A stretch of DNA of 64,000 nucleotides from Owenia fusiformis (taxonomy: Eukaryota; Annelida; Polychaeta; Sabellida; Oweniidae), in assembly GCA_903813345.2 (NCBI GenBank), contig CAIIXF020000009.1, positions 29,052,740 through 29,116,739 of the forward strand, written 5' to 3'. Shown here piece after piece: positions 1 to 22,500 of the stretch; position 1 is the stretch's first letter; each line of letters opens with the position of its first letter. The translations under genes and the position numbers were made by a program. Under the pieces are notes generated by a model. That model was not told the origin of the DNA. It saw nothing but the letters and a program-made list of their open reading frames with translations, and did no database searches.

Positions 1-298
1 ATGTGCAAAGTATTGTTATGAATTTTCGAATTTGGTGTTGGATTACGGTACTAATACCTTTAGCGTAGGTCACTTCCGGGTCAATATGCCGGTGAAATTT
101 GTCAACATTTTCCTTTTGTTTTTGTTATCTGCCGTCTATATCAGAAGATCGTCGTAAATATCAGGTATGGTTCGCATTATTGCATGATGATTAACGATTC
201 CAGACGATGTTTAGTTAATTGGTATTACACGAAAGCTTGAAATGGAGTTTAATTCCCAGTTTACATTTTTATTTTTCTGAAGTGAAACTGAAAATGTC

Positions 299-391
299 AC
301 GGTTCTTCAAGAACCGCGGTTTTCAAGATTGTGTGCGAGCTAACCGTCGTGGAGGTATGAACCGCGGTAACCGCGGGCCACGGTTAACCGT
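299..391. repeat. GC-rich palindromic cluster with ACCGCGGT motifs
   Basis: Several overlapping copies of AACCGCGG and its complement, including GAACCGCGGTTTTC and GGTTAACC, stand out from the AT-rich intron just before the 69-bp repeats. It may be the edge of a transposon. The rest of 1-400 shows no exon that can be supported. Confidence 0.4.
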
Positions 392-768
392 GTGACCCCT
401 ATTGTACATGCTTATATATTTCAGGCTAAATTTCATTGTCCTAAATAAGATTAGTTAACAGGAGCTCACCTTGTACATGCTTATATATTTCAGGCTAAAT
501 TTCCATGTCCTAAAGAAGATGCGCTAACAGGAGCTCACCTTGTACATGCTCATATATTTCAGGCTAAATTTCCATGTACTAAAGAAGATGTGCTAACAGG
601 AGCTCAACTTGTACATGCTTTCATATTTCAGGCTAAATTTCCTTGTCCTAAAGAAGATGTGTTAACAGGAGCTCACCTTGTACATGCTTATATATTTCAG
701 GCTAAATTTCCATGTCCTAAAGAAGATGCGCTGACAGGAGCTCACCTTGTACATCTTATATATTTCAG

Positions 769-10477
<9,709 letters not shown>

Positions 10478-11005
10478 TATCCACGATTGTGTGATTTACA
10501 TCTTCCACCATTCATCTCATTTGGACAATAATCCAAAGCCTGCTTACTTGGTGGTTATGGGACTTGGGAATACATTTCTGATGAAAATTTTGCATCTTTA
10601 TTTATAAAATCAGTAGGACGTTACTTAGATCACTTGGAGCACTTACCAGAGGAGTTTAGAAAGTTCTCTTACTATATGACCTTATGCTTTCCCGTCAGGA
10701 ATTTTTGTACTTTAAATGGTGTTATGATATTCTCCAGAAGATCATTCAATGTTCAAGACTCATATCAGGCTTCGTATTATTTGTGTGTAAAAATAAGACT
10801 TCAAATGCTCAGACATCTTGCGGATGTGAATCGATGTGTTCATAACTGAATTTGTGATCTTTACAAATGCCTTTTTGAGAGTCTCCAACAATGTCTAAGG
10901 ATGTGTTCCACTAAAAGTGGTTATTAACACAAAGTGACTTAAAAGCATTACCATGCATAAGTGTTCTTATGGACAGTTTTGTTACTGTATTTGATATGGC
11001 CAATA
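10478..11005 (+). other. Probable POLR3A 3' untranslated region
   Basis: This follows the TGA at 10475-10477 and carries no further conserved reading frame. AATAAA motifs occur at about 10994 and 11014, candidate poly(A) signals. The true cleavage site is not visible. Confidence 0.45.
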
Positions 11006-11892
11006 AATCAAGAATACTTAATAAATTTACTGTATTTTTTATCCTGTTTCATTGTATAATTGGGTCTCTTGTATTGTTGTGTTAATAAATTGAATTCACA
11101 TACATCATGTCTCAAATATAATGCAAGCCCGTAGCCAGCTTTTGCCAAGAGAGGGCTTACTTTTTGAAAAAAATCCAGGGGGATCACTTTTGACAACTTT
11201 TCCAAAATCACTTGAAAAACACCCAGGATGGTGGAAAATTACAGGATTTTGAAAGAACTTTTGTTCAGGTGGGAACTTGGAGAATTTTTGTTTCTCAAGA
11301 ACATAATATATTTAACAACATATATTTTCATACTTCAATATATTTGCAATCTATATTCATGTATTGTATATATACTTGTACATATTGTTGCTGTACACTT
11401 ATATCGTAATTAATATATTGTAATTAAAAAACAACGTATTTTACATGAGTGAATGTAAAACAATGGAGTTAGGCAAGTGTAAATAAAATGTTTTGCATAT
11501 ACTTCATGGAAATACCACATTACACATTATCTTTGGAAAATAAAATGGAGCTCTTACATATATCTCTTTTTATTTTACAGAAACATTTGTTTTGATAATT
11601 TAAAAAAATAGAAACTCATATCTCATGCAACAGAATAATGCTAAACATAGCATTTATTTACATTGGCCTTATGTCCCTATTATACATGTTCAGAGAAACG
11701 TTAACTTAAATAATCAAATAAAAAGTGTTGGCTGTATAAAATCTACATATACACACATCAACACTAAAATATAAAATAATAGATGAATACATAAGTCCAC
11801 ATTCATTCAGACATTGGCCATATGTACAGAAGGTTATGTACACTACTTTATGTACAATGCATGAAATGAAGGGCAAAATTATTTTCCTTATA

Positions 11893-12633
11893 CACCCTTG
11901 GTATACGCAGCTAACGAAAATTGACCGGTACGGGTCAAAAGCTGGACCGGTACGGTTTAAGGGTTTTATTTGAATTTAAAATAGCCATAACTTGCTCAAT
12001 ATTGACTTCCTCGTGTCTAATTTGAAATATATGATGCCTTCCGATGCTTTTAAGTACCCCGATTTTTTACAGATTTTTAAACGGACCAAAACTCTCTAAA
12101 TGCGCATTTATGCTCTTTTCTCTCGAGAACGACTGTCTCATTTTCACGATAATTTTTATTTAGTACTTCTAACATATAAGATCTATTTTTCCCCATCAAG
12201 GTATGATGTAAATGACATGCTATTTACATCTTGTGAGTTTCAATGACGAGCGTTTGATTTTGTAAAAAATGCCAAACTTTGTGACAAAGAATTTCATCAG
12301 CTATTGCCCCGAACCGGTCCGTCTTCTCGCTGCAAGCAGATTGCCCCGAACCGGTCCGTCTTCTCGCTGAAAGCAGGATGAAATTCTTTGTCACAAAGTT
12401 TGAGAGAAAAGAGCATAAATGCGCATTTAGAGAGTTTTGGTCCGTTTAAAAATCTGTAAAAAATTGGGGTACTTAAAAGCATCGGGAGGCATCATATATT
12501 TCAAATTAGACACGAGGAAGTCAATATTGAGCAAGTTATGGCTGTTTTAAATTCAAATAAAACCGTTAACCCGTACCGGTCCAGCTTTTGACCCGTACCG
12601 GTCAATTTTCGTTAGCTGCGTATACCAAGGGTG
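11893..12633. mobile_element. 741-bp foldback transposon with TTATA target duplication
   Basis: The ends CACCCTTGGTATACGCAGCT and AGCTGCGTATACCAAGGGTG are exact complements, flanked on both sides by TTATA (11888-11892 and 12634-12638). The arms are nearly identical for over 200 bp. The centre includes a 45-bp direct duplication containing CCGAACCGGTCCGTCTTCTC at 12308-12375. There is no open frame of note. It lies between the convergent 3' ends of POLR3A and the claudin-like gene. Confidence 0.85.
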
Positions 12634-13202
12634 TTATAATTAATTGGCATTACAATGGAGATGGCCAGATCTAATCTCAACTTTGCCTAGACGCCAACTT
12701 TTTTCAGTCAGTCAACATGCAGGTTTACTTGATTAAATAGTCAATATTGGCCCTCGCATAATTATTTGTATGTAATTTGGCAAACTTTTTAAAAAGTTCC
12801 CGATTTCATTTTTAGTTGAATATTTTTCACAATGCTAATAGATTTCAAGTTCTGAAAGGTGTTCACTTTCACTCAAGTGTATGTAGTTGTACTTGGATAT
12901 TTGTATTGTTATGGTTTCAATTGTGTGGGACAACTTTGTAATGGTCCTCTTGTCATGGTTGGAATATAATACAGCCTCATGGTATTTTTCATAGTTTAAT
13001 CACGTGATATATTTCTGTACCATTTTATGGTTTGTGTGGCAATATATATATAGGCTTACTGTGCAGTATGGTACTCACACTATGGTTTGGAGGGTAACTT
13101 TGTTCTGGTACCAATGTTATATGGTCCTCATGTTACAGTCCATTTGTATGGTATATGCACTTGATTGTCCCAATGTATGGGTACACAACTACACATGATC
13201 TG

Positions 13203-13312
13203 GTGCCAATGTATAAAGTTCCTTTGTTAAGGTCCCAAATCCCAATGTATAAAGTTCCCTTGTTAAGGTCCCAAATCCCAATGTATAAAATTCCCTTGTT
13301 ATTGTCCCAATG
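13203..13312 (+). repeat. 34-bp tandem repeat, three copies
   Basis: CCAATGTATAAAGTTCCCTT followed by GTTAAGGTCCCAAAT recurs three times, with the last copy diverged. It is intergenic, beyond the 3' end of the minus-strand gene. Confidence 0.75.
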
Positions 13313-13582
13313 GTGTCCCCTTGTTTTAGTGCCATTGTAGTGTGATCTTTGTGTTTTAGTCTGTTGTGTAGTTTTAACATTGTATAAGTGACATATTTTT
13401 GTTAACATGGTACGAATAACGATCGGGTAATTCAATAAATAGGTGGCAAAGAAGAGCCGCACAGTTTTGTCCATTAATTGGACTAAACTTTAATTTCAAC
13501 TAATTTATCTCTTCTTGGAATTTATCAAAACAGTTGTCTTATCTGAATATTCTTGGATCATCTTTTTTCACTTTATGTCTAA

Positions 13583-16500
13583 TTAGTATCTTTGCCAAGA
13601 CCATCCACCCTCCCTGTCACTGTAATTATAGGTATCATATCCTTTAGGTGGGGGGTAGGTGGGCCCTGATGGTGGGAGAGTATTCTGGTAATAGTAGTCA
13701 TCCGCTGGGGGTCCACGTTGCTCGGGCATAGTACGGTAGTCCCTTGACTCCCGGGGATAATCTTGTACTACACGGGACTCCCGGGGGTAATCTTGTACTG
13801 CGCGGGACTCCCGGGGGTAATCTTGTACATGACCGTTCCCTCTGAAATCTCTCTCTGGTGGTGGATACTTGGTCCCAGTACTGCTGTAGTTATCGTACAC
13901 ATGGGTGACCCTCTTTTCTCGCCATCTCTTCTCTGAGATTTTAGAGGCGGCGACAAGATACAAGATCCCGCCAACTGCAGAACATGCGAAGCCAGTCCAT
14001 GTGACGATATATGACCAACCATATTTTCGAGCAGTTGCAATTTTTAAGTCCTGGAATGAAAATTTCGATTTTACTGTTACAATAGTAGACTACAAGTGTT
14101 AAGGAAATGACAACCTACGCGACAAATTAACATCCACGTGGAATCCAAAATAGTTCAAAAGGTTCCCACCAGGTACACTATAAATCTTAAATTCCAAAGG
14201 ACGGGTGTCATTAAGGGCCCTTTTAGCCCCCAAAGATATTTGATAATAATGCATATCATATTGAAGAAAAATCATTTGTGCTTTATAAAAATACAATTTC
14301 AGCGAATTTCGACCTTTGATGTTCACACAACAGTCATTTAAAGATCATATACCATTTTGGGTGTTTTTACAAAAAATTCTTTATTTATTGTTGTCTAAGT
14401 AAATAGTATATAAATATTAACCAATTTAAATATATTAAAATGTAATATATGAAATACTGAAGAAAAGATACGATTAAAATTATTTTCATGGAAAAGCACA
14501 TAGGGCAATATTGACAAAATGCAAATGCTATTTTGGTAGGTTCTGGGCAAGCAATAGGTACATTTCGACTGTGACTGTAATGGATTACTATTGACTTTTA
14601 TCAAAATCACAGGGCAACATTTAAGCAACTAAATACAAGAAAAATCAAAGATTTCCTCTCATTTCTAAAACGAGGAACAAAAGCATAAATTCAAGGAAAA
14701 TAAATGATGGCCTGTGCCAAAATATATAACATATGAGAAAGTTGTGGCACAGGATATGTATAGGATATCATATGATTTTAAATGATTTTATCTTTATCTC
14801 CGAGTTGATATCAATATCTTGCCAAGTTAGCATAGCGAATTAGCGCAGATATTGATATCAATGAGTTGGATTAACACAATATCACGAAAATTCATAGGAT
14901 GTTCTATTTTTCCCATAGTTCACCTCTAAAACTAAACAAAGCACATCAAAACAACATCCATTCATTCATTCATCGTGATGTCATGAAATCACTATGTAAC
15001 AAAACACATCATATTGTTGGTAGTTTTCAAATCCCTGCCAAAAGGTGATATCTGTGAAATATTTTCCATATTCCACAGATATCACTTTTTCCGCGCATTT
15101 GCAAAATACCATAAATATGTTTTCATGTTACCTAACAGAGCGGAACAGAGTTCAACTATGGGATAAAGAATAAAAAATAGGTACATAATTGAATTACCAC
15201 TCCAAAAAAATTAAATATGAGGGTTTAAGAATATTAAATATGAGATTCAAAAAGACAAGTGGCCTCATGTCTCACATTTCCCAAACCCCAGATTCTCGAT
15301 GTCATATATACTTGTATACTGTATATCTATGTTATTTTCTGGGAGGATTAATATGGAGTGTATAGCAATGGTCAATACGATATTTCCAGATGGATATTTT
15401 TTCCCTAGAAGCGGAACCCAAACTCAGTCATGACATAGAAGCTAACTTTTGCAATTAATAGAAACTTGTTTTTTATTATATTTTTGTGTTCTATATTTGA
15501 GATGAAATAATATGAGATTCATTTCTACAAGAGGGTGGAACGAATGTGAACTTGTATATTGAACTATACTCCTTTTCTGAATAAACAGAACAACTTTTTA
15601 TCCAAGCCAATTAAGAAAACCAAGGCCAATGAGTGTAATTTATGCCCAGTTAAACTAACACAATAACAACTTTTTGTCTGGACTCACTTATTATGTAAGA
15701 ATGAATTGTATTACTGTTTACTGCATTAAATGTCAAGTATACTATCTGTATTTAATTTCAAATGCCTATCTCACTTATCAAAGGTATACAAGAAATCTTA
15801 TTTTGAAACAAATTCAGCACAACCAAAACCATGTCCACATAATATGACAAATCCAAGATGGCTGCCACAATTTTAGATCCATGTACATGTGAAGAAGTTA
15901 GAAATACACATGGTCCACAAGTTCCATCCCCAATAAAATGGGAAGTTTAAGGTTTTCACACATATCAACTCTATTCCTATATACTTTATATTTGTGGTAA
16001 GGCTTGTGATCTAGGTAAACTTGGCATGTTCATGTACCTCCTATCCTCTGAAGCTAAAAACAGAAATAGTGACTTCAATTGAGAAAAATGAATCTTATGG
16101 GCTCCATATACATTGTGAGTGGCTGTACGGCTAAAGTTAGATACTACTGATAATCTGAGATTGAAAATTATGTCAAGTTTAGTCCTCGGCCTCTCATAAC
16201 GGATAACTTCGAGGTAATTGTGTTGTTACTGCAAAAACCTCTATTTCTTCATTACAAATCTACCATCTTTTGCATCTGTCAAAACCCTTCATTTCATGTT
16301 AATTTTCAGACTTTTGCTTGTGCCATCATTAAATATATATATTCAACTTGTTATTCAGAATATTTTAAGAACTATTCATGAATTTTTTTATTTTCACACT
16401 TTTGAAAAAATGACTAAGTCAGAGAATGGCCTCTTAATGGCATGTCCCCTTTGATGATTTTAGATTTTCTGTAACCCCCTAACATAAAACACATGTCATC

Positions 16501-19500
16501 TCACTGACCACTCATTTAATACTTAACGAAAGTCAACCAATCCTTTTCACGATACAGGATCGGTTAAGTGCCATTGTAATGAAATAAATGTCACATGCAT
16601 GTTGTAAATTATTTTTGGCACATTTATATGAGTTATTTGAGACCTCTTATTGTACTGAAGTTGTTCTCAGTATAACAATTAGAGTAATATATGAAAGATG
16701 TACTGGACTACTGTTTATAAAACACGAATGATGGTGAACTGTTTTTAACTTCACTTTAATATGGCACTCATGCTATCGTTTCACTCTTATCATGAAGAAT
16801 TATATCATGGCTTTGCAGTAAGGCATTTGCCATTCTGATACTCATAGCATCTTTCTGTTTTACCTGAAACACATCTCAGAGCTGGGAAGAAATGAGATGT
16901 CATTGTTTATCATGATGGCATTTGGCAAGAATATATCAAATATGACTGTTCAAATGAATAGACCATCAAAATAAAAAGATCAATTTAATATTTCACAATA
17001 GTCATCATTTAGGTGGGTCGAGTGGAATGAATAATCGTAAACCGACACAATTGGGTTAAAAAGTCATTACACTCTAGTTTTTAAGAGACATGTGTGTTAT
17101 TAAGAACCATAAATAAATTTTCTAAAATTTCAGGAAAAAATTAGCCATTCTCCCTTTAACAGTTTAACAACTTACATTGGGCCACACGTTATAAATTTCT
17201 GTTTTAGAGGTATCTTGTATAATATTTTTCTCCAGGTATTCTGCTCCATGGAAAAAAGCCATAGCACCTGCCAAGAAAAATGCTGCAAAACAAAAATGAT
17301 ATCATGTAAATTATGTATTATATTCATGGTAAACACACTTCAGGGCATACTGGTTGTTACTGTATAATTTAAAAGTATGTTATCTCGTCTATATTGAATA
17401 ACTCATTTAAAACAATGCGATGTTGGAGCTATTTCATTTATAAACAACTGGTTCTATATACATATATTCTTATTGAAATAACCCGCAAAGTGAAAATAAT
17501 TATTTCAAACAAAATATCTCGAAGTTTAAATTTTCAGGTGCAAATAAGTGACGTTATTTTTATCACCCTGTGACCTGTGTTGAAGTCACCCTAGAGCTAC
17601 TAATAACATGGGGACAACTTCATACCCATATATGGAGGGAGCTTTCGTGAAGGGGGAATCATCATGTTGAATCAAATAAATGCCATTTTTGTTATCAATT
17701 ATGATCAATATTTATTTTATAAATGATTATAACACAGGCTAAATACGGTAAAACCTGAACACATACTCTACTGACTTCTGTATGAATTACCCTCTCTGTA
17801 GTAAACACCAACCAACTCTGAACGTTTTTTTCTTGGCAAAAAATGTTCGATATTCACAGGTTAGTGCCAAAGTTGTTCACATCATCAAACATTAACAATC
17901 GGCAAATTAAAATATAATTACCTGCTACAAAAACTAGGAAGCCCGACGTCCTGGCGACCCCCTCACTGGTCTTCCAACATGCTACTGCCCCAGATATACA
18001 AGCAGCTAGCAGGAAAACAAGCGACAATCCCAAGAACACGATCCATGCCCTCAGCAAATCTGAAAAAAACGAAACAAGTTGATTTTGATTGATATACAAC
18101 CACATTTACCGAATGTCGTGAGATTCTGTCAAAAATAGGAATGTTAAGCTACACGTTTTTCAAAGAAAACGTTTAAATGTGAACGTGTAATGTTATGACC
18201 TCATGGGATAACCCCCTCATTCGACTATTCCAGGAATCATAATAAGGATACGCATTAAGTATACTACGAAGAAGATATCTTATATAACCCCCGGGATCAT
18301 GATTCTACACTTTCACGTACAAGCTTTCTTACAAACGTAAAGGTTGACCAGCCTATTTCCCTCTAATATCGCTCTCCCAGGAGAATGTTAGTGAGAATCC
18401 CGATGTATAGATTTTATAAATGATTTTATGAAATAGCTCCTGTAAGAAACAACGCATATGAGCTCAAAGTAATCAGTTTGCTTCAAAATGAAACGGATAA
18501 ATATCCCATTCACACATAGTATAACATCAGAGACCCATGACACCGTGTCCTACACTTTCTGTGTATCATCAGGGCATTTCACACGATATCATGTCATAAA
18601 AAGGGACTATGTTTTGAATACAATCAGTGTTATTAGAGACATAATTTAAAAAATCGTTTTTGAAATAAATGCTTTACTTCGTACAAAAAGTTTTAATATA
18701 ATATAAAGATTTATAGATGTAATAGCGAAATATTTTTCTTGAAAAGGTTGTTTTTAAGCGTGATTTAATTTTACATAAGTATTCACTTAACGTTTGTCAC
18801 TATACTCTTGAGTGTGACATTTGATCTTTCATTTGAAGGAGAATGAATCAGACATAGCTAGGAACCACTTGGAATGGTAAACAGTAAAAAAGAAGTTGAG
18901 AGTCAACAAAAGTGAAATCAATGTGATCACACGCCCATAAGGAACATTTGCATTATTTTATATGAAGTGCCTGTGTGTTTAAACACTGTCGGTTTGAACA
19001 TGATGGACACTCTTTATTTGAGCCATAAAACGCGTTTTGAACCTAAGTCAACATAGTTCGATCAGTCGAGTATTGCAAAATGCAGCGATGAAGGATACGT
19101 AGGCCTATACGTTACTATGACTCCTTCCAAAAGTGTGGTTTTGCTTTGTAAAAGAGAGTTTCATCTACATCACACATCTAACGTACAAGGCTCTTTCATT
19201 ACACAAAACTTTGTAAGATGAACCGTTTTAAAATAAACTTAAAATGGATTTCATTAGAATCAATGAACTAAATACGTGAACTGACACCATCTACAACGTC
19301 CAGGCAGCGTACGAGGACATATCCATAAATTCTCATAAAATGTGCCTCAGATATTTAACCTAATATTTAAATCATAGTATCATGTACAGAATAAGCACAC
19401 TTAAAACTTTGAGGATAATGGTAATTTAGGAAGGGTTGGATCAAAATATTGAATTTTCAAGTCCTCCAAACAAACTTTTCACAATTCTACCCAAGTTTCG

Positions 19501-22500
19501 TCAACATAAGTTCCAATATTTCCAAATTTCAATCATGGGGAAATCATGGAAATGGTTCTCATGGGGGCAACCCTTTTCCAATATTGTAATATATTATAGT
19601 CCTAAACTTACGTAATCTTGCCCAATAGTCCTCAGACTCATTTGCGGTTGTCGCTATCGTCTCTGTCCATCTCAAATCCACGTAGACACAGTATCCATCC
19701 AACAACCTAGATTGGTCTAATGAATCAAGAACTGGAAACAAAATGCAGATGTTTATCAATTGGCGTATTTGTCTTGGTGATAAGCTATGTTGTTCAAATG
19801 ATTGTCTTGTGAATATTACTGTTGTTTCAATGCCCACATGCCCAATGCCCCAGTGGGGCCAATGTATTATTTGGATTTGTATATTCTTTACATCAACAAC
19901 GTTGGCTATCAATTAATTCACCAACAGATTAACATTCTCCTAAATTACACTTATTTGGAACTGCATTACAAATATGATATTTTCAGACAAAAGGAACAAG
20001 CAACGGATATAATCCATTCTCCTAAGCAGGTGTCCAGAATCCGCAACTCCTTCGAAAGAAGCTAGATATATATTCTAGATTTTTGAGCCCTGCGCTCGGA
20101 GGATGGCATAACATTTTATCTTAGTCTTACTACATGTGGGAGTCAACGTCGCCAATTTTTGGGGAGCGTATAATAGACAAGGACATATTCAAGTCAAAAG
20201 CAAATGTACAGGGTGATCACTAAGTTCTGGGAATTTATCTGTCATTTCATTATTTTTCAACCAATTTACTTGAAATTTTCAAGGTAAATGGGGATTGTGA
20301 TTTTGGGTTGGATAAAACAGTCTCATTGTCATCTGATGTCACAATGGATAATTATTGTTACTATAGCAACATGGCAAATGGCATAGCGGGTCAAGTAAAA
20401 TAAAAATGAATTCAAATTTTGCTTGCTCCAAAAGTATGGTTAATTAATACCTATTTGGTGGACATATTATTATGATATTTCTGTGATTTTCATATTTTCA
20501 AATACTTCTAACTTTAGTTTTTAAAGTAACTTTGGTATTGTGATATACAAGTGTACTTTGCTCTATCTTCTTATCATTCGTCAGACTCTCAAAGTCACAA
20601 TCATGACCCAAAATAGCGGGGAGTTATCCTCCGTTATGGCTATGCTCCTTCCCACTCCTCAAACTGCCCATACTACTCTTGAAGAATTAGGGTTCACACA
20701 AGTTGTTACTGCCCCATATTCACCATACAATATTCACCAGATGAAGCATCATTGGGCTTCACTACATTTGGGTGGGCTTCACTACATTTGGGGTGCTAAA
20801 GCATCATATGAGAGGTCATATGTTTGATTCCGATAAGGGACTGATTTCAACGGCTTGAGCAAATCTTCAAGTGATACCAAAGGGTCGTTTGGAACACGTC
20901 TTTATGGACTAAGTTTGCCAACAATGCATTTGCGTTCAGGCTAATTGAAACAATTTTAATGAAATGATCCTCTCAGCAATTAAGAATACTTCTGAATAAG
21001 AGTACTGTTCTGCCTCTAGAACGAGTAGTTTGAAGCAACCATCTAGGCAAGATTAATATGTTTGGCAAAATATTTTCAGATTTACATCAGTCAAAATTTG
21101 CTGACCCGCGGACCACTTTTACTTTTTTTATAATTACAATAAAATAAATTGTAGAAGTGATATGTATATGAAACATTGTCTGTCAATTCAGAATTATACA
21201 ATGTACACCTGCTGAAAATTTCAACTCAAATTGTTGAGAAATCTTGAAATGGCAGACCAATTCCCAGAACTTAATGATCACCCTGTACAATATGATACTA
21301 TTGGTTTTATTTAGGGTCGCTGAACTGAATAGAAATACAGTTCAAATAATAAATTATTCTGACAGTATAAAAAACATTGCAAATATGAAAGGAAACTTCA
21401 AACCATCAAAATTGATTTGAAATGGAATGCATTGTAAGGAGGGCTTTTGCCTAGTCGTTTTCATGTTACTTAAGATACGTTTTTACTACTGAGTTATTTA
21501 AATTCAGATTTTCTGAAGTGTTTCTAAAATGCTCCACCATTTGGATTCGATCGACTTCACTTCTTAAAAGAGAGCTTCATCTTCACATTCATATTTAAGA
21601 ACTAGACACTGCGCTCAGGGTAACCTTTGCTACATCTGTATAAGCATGTAGGGGTTATGCATTAACAAGTGACGGTATTCTAGGTATACCCCTGTAAGCT
21701 CAACAGATGAATATACCCATAGTTGGGTGATGAAAAATGAATAAACTAATGAATAAAATTACAAGAAATCAAATAGCATTATATTGCCAGGAAGAATTCG
21801 GCGTCCAGAAAGTAACTTCTGATGTTAACCATATTGTCATGCTAGCCTCAATTCGTTCACAAACGTTGGCGTTTTATACTTTAAAACTATTTTGTATAAG
21901 GTGGTCAGTTATGTACACTGCCTTGTAATTGCATACATGGATATCATACATACTGTGGAGACTTACTGTGCAAAGTGTTGGTCATAAATACTATTACATA
22001 AACTGATCTAAAATCGATACAAGACTCCTTTCAAACACAGTTTCACTATATAAATTTAGAATTTCAGTGGTCAACGGTTAAGTCAAATAAATCCTTGGTT
22101 AAATACAATAGATTATAGAATTTCTATAGAAGTTCAATGAATCAAGTAGTACACCTATATGAAGTATTTTCATGTTGGGTGTGGTCAGGTCAAACATTTG
22201 AATCATTGTTTTCAACCTTTGCATCTTCAAGCAATTATATTGAGAACATACATTATTATTTCCATACTTTCGAAAATATGAATTTGCAGCTTAACGTTAA
22301 AATTACAAATTAATGAAAACGCCTGCATATATCAGTTCCCCCTGAAATGATTTAATTCCTTAGTCGTATTGAATGATCTCAATCTTTTCATGAACGCATT
22401 AAGGTTCAGCTGGAAAGTAACATTTTGGTAAAAAATTGCTATACCTGCACATGTTATTTTCTGGTACATAATTAAGTATGAAGACATGTGTGTATTTCCT

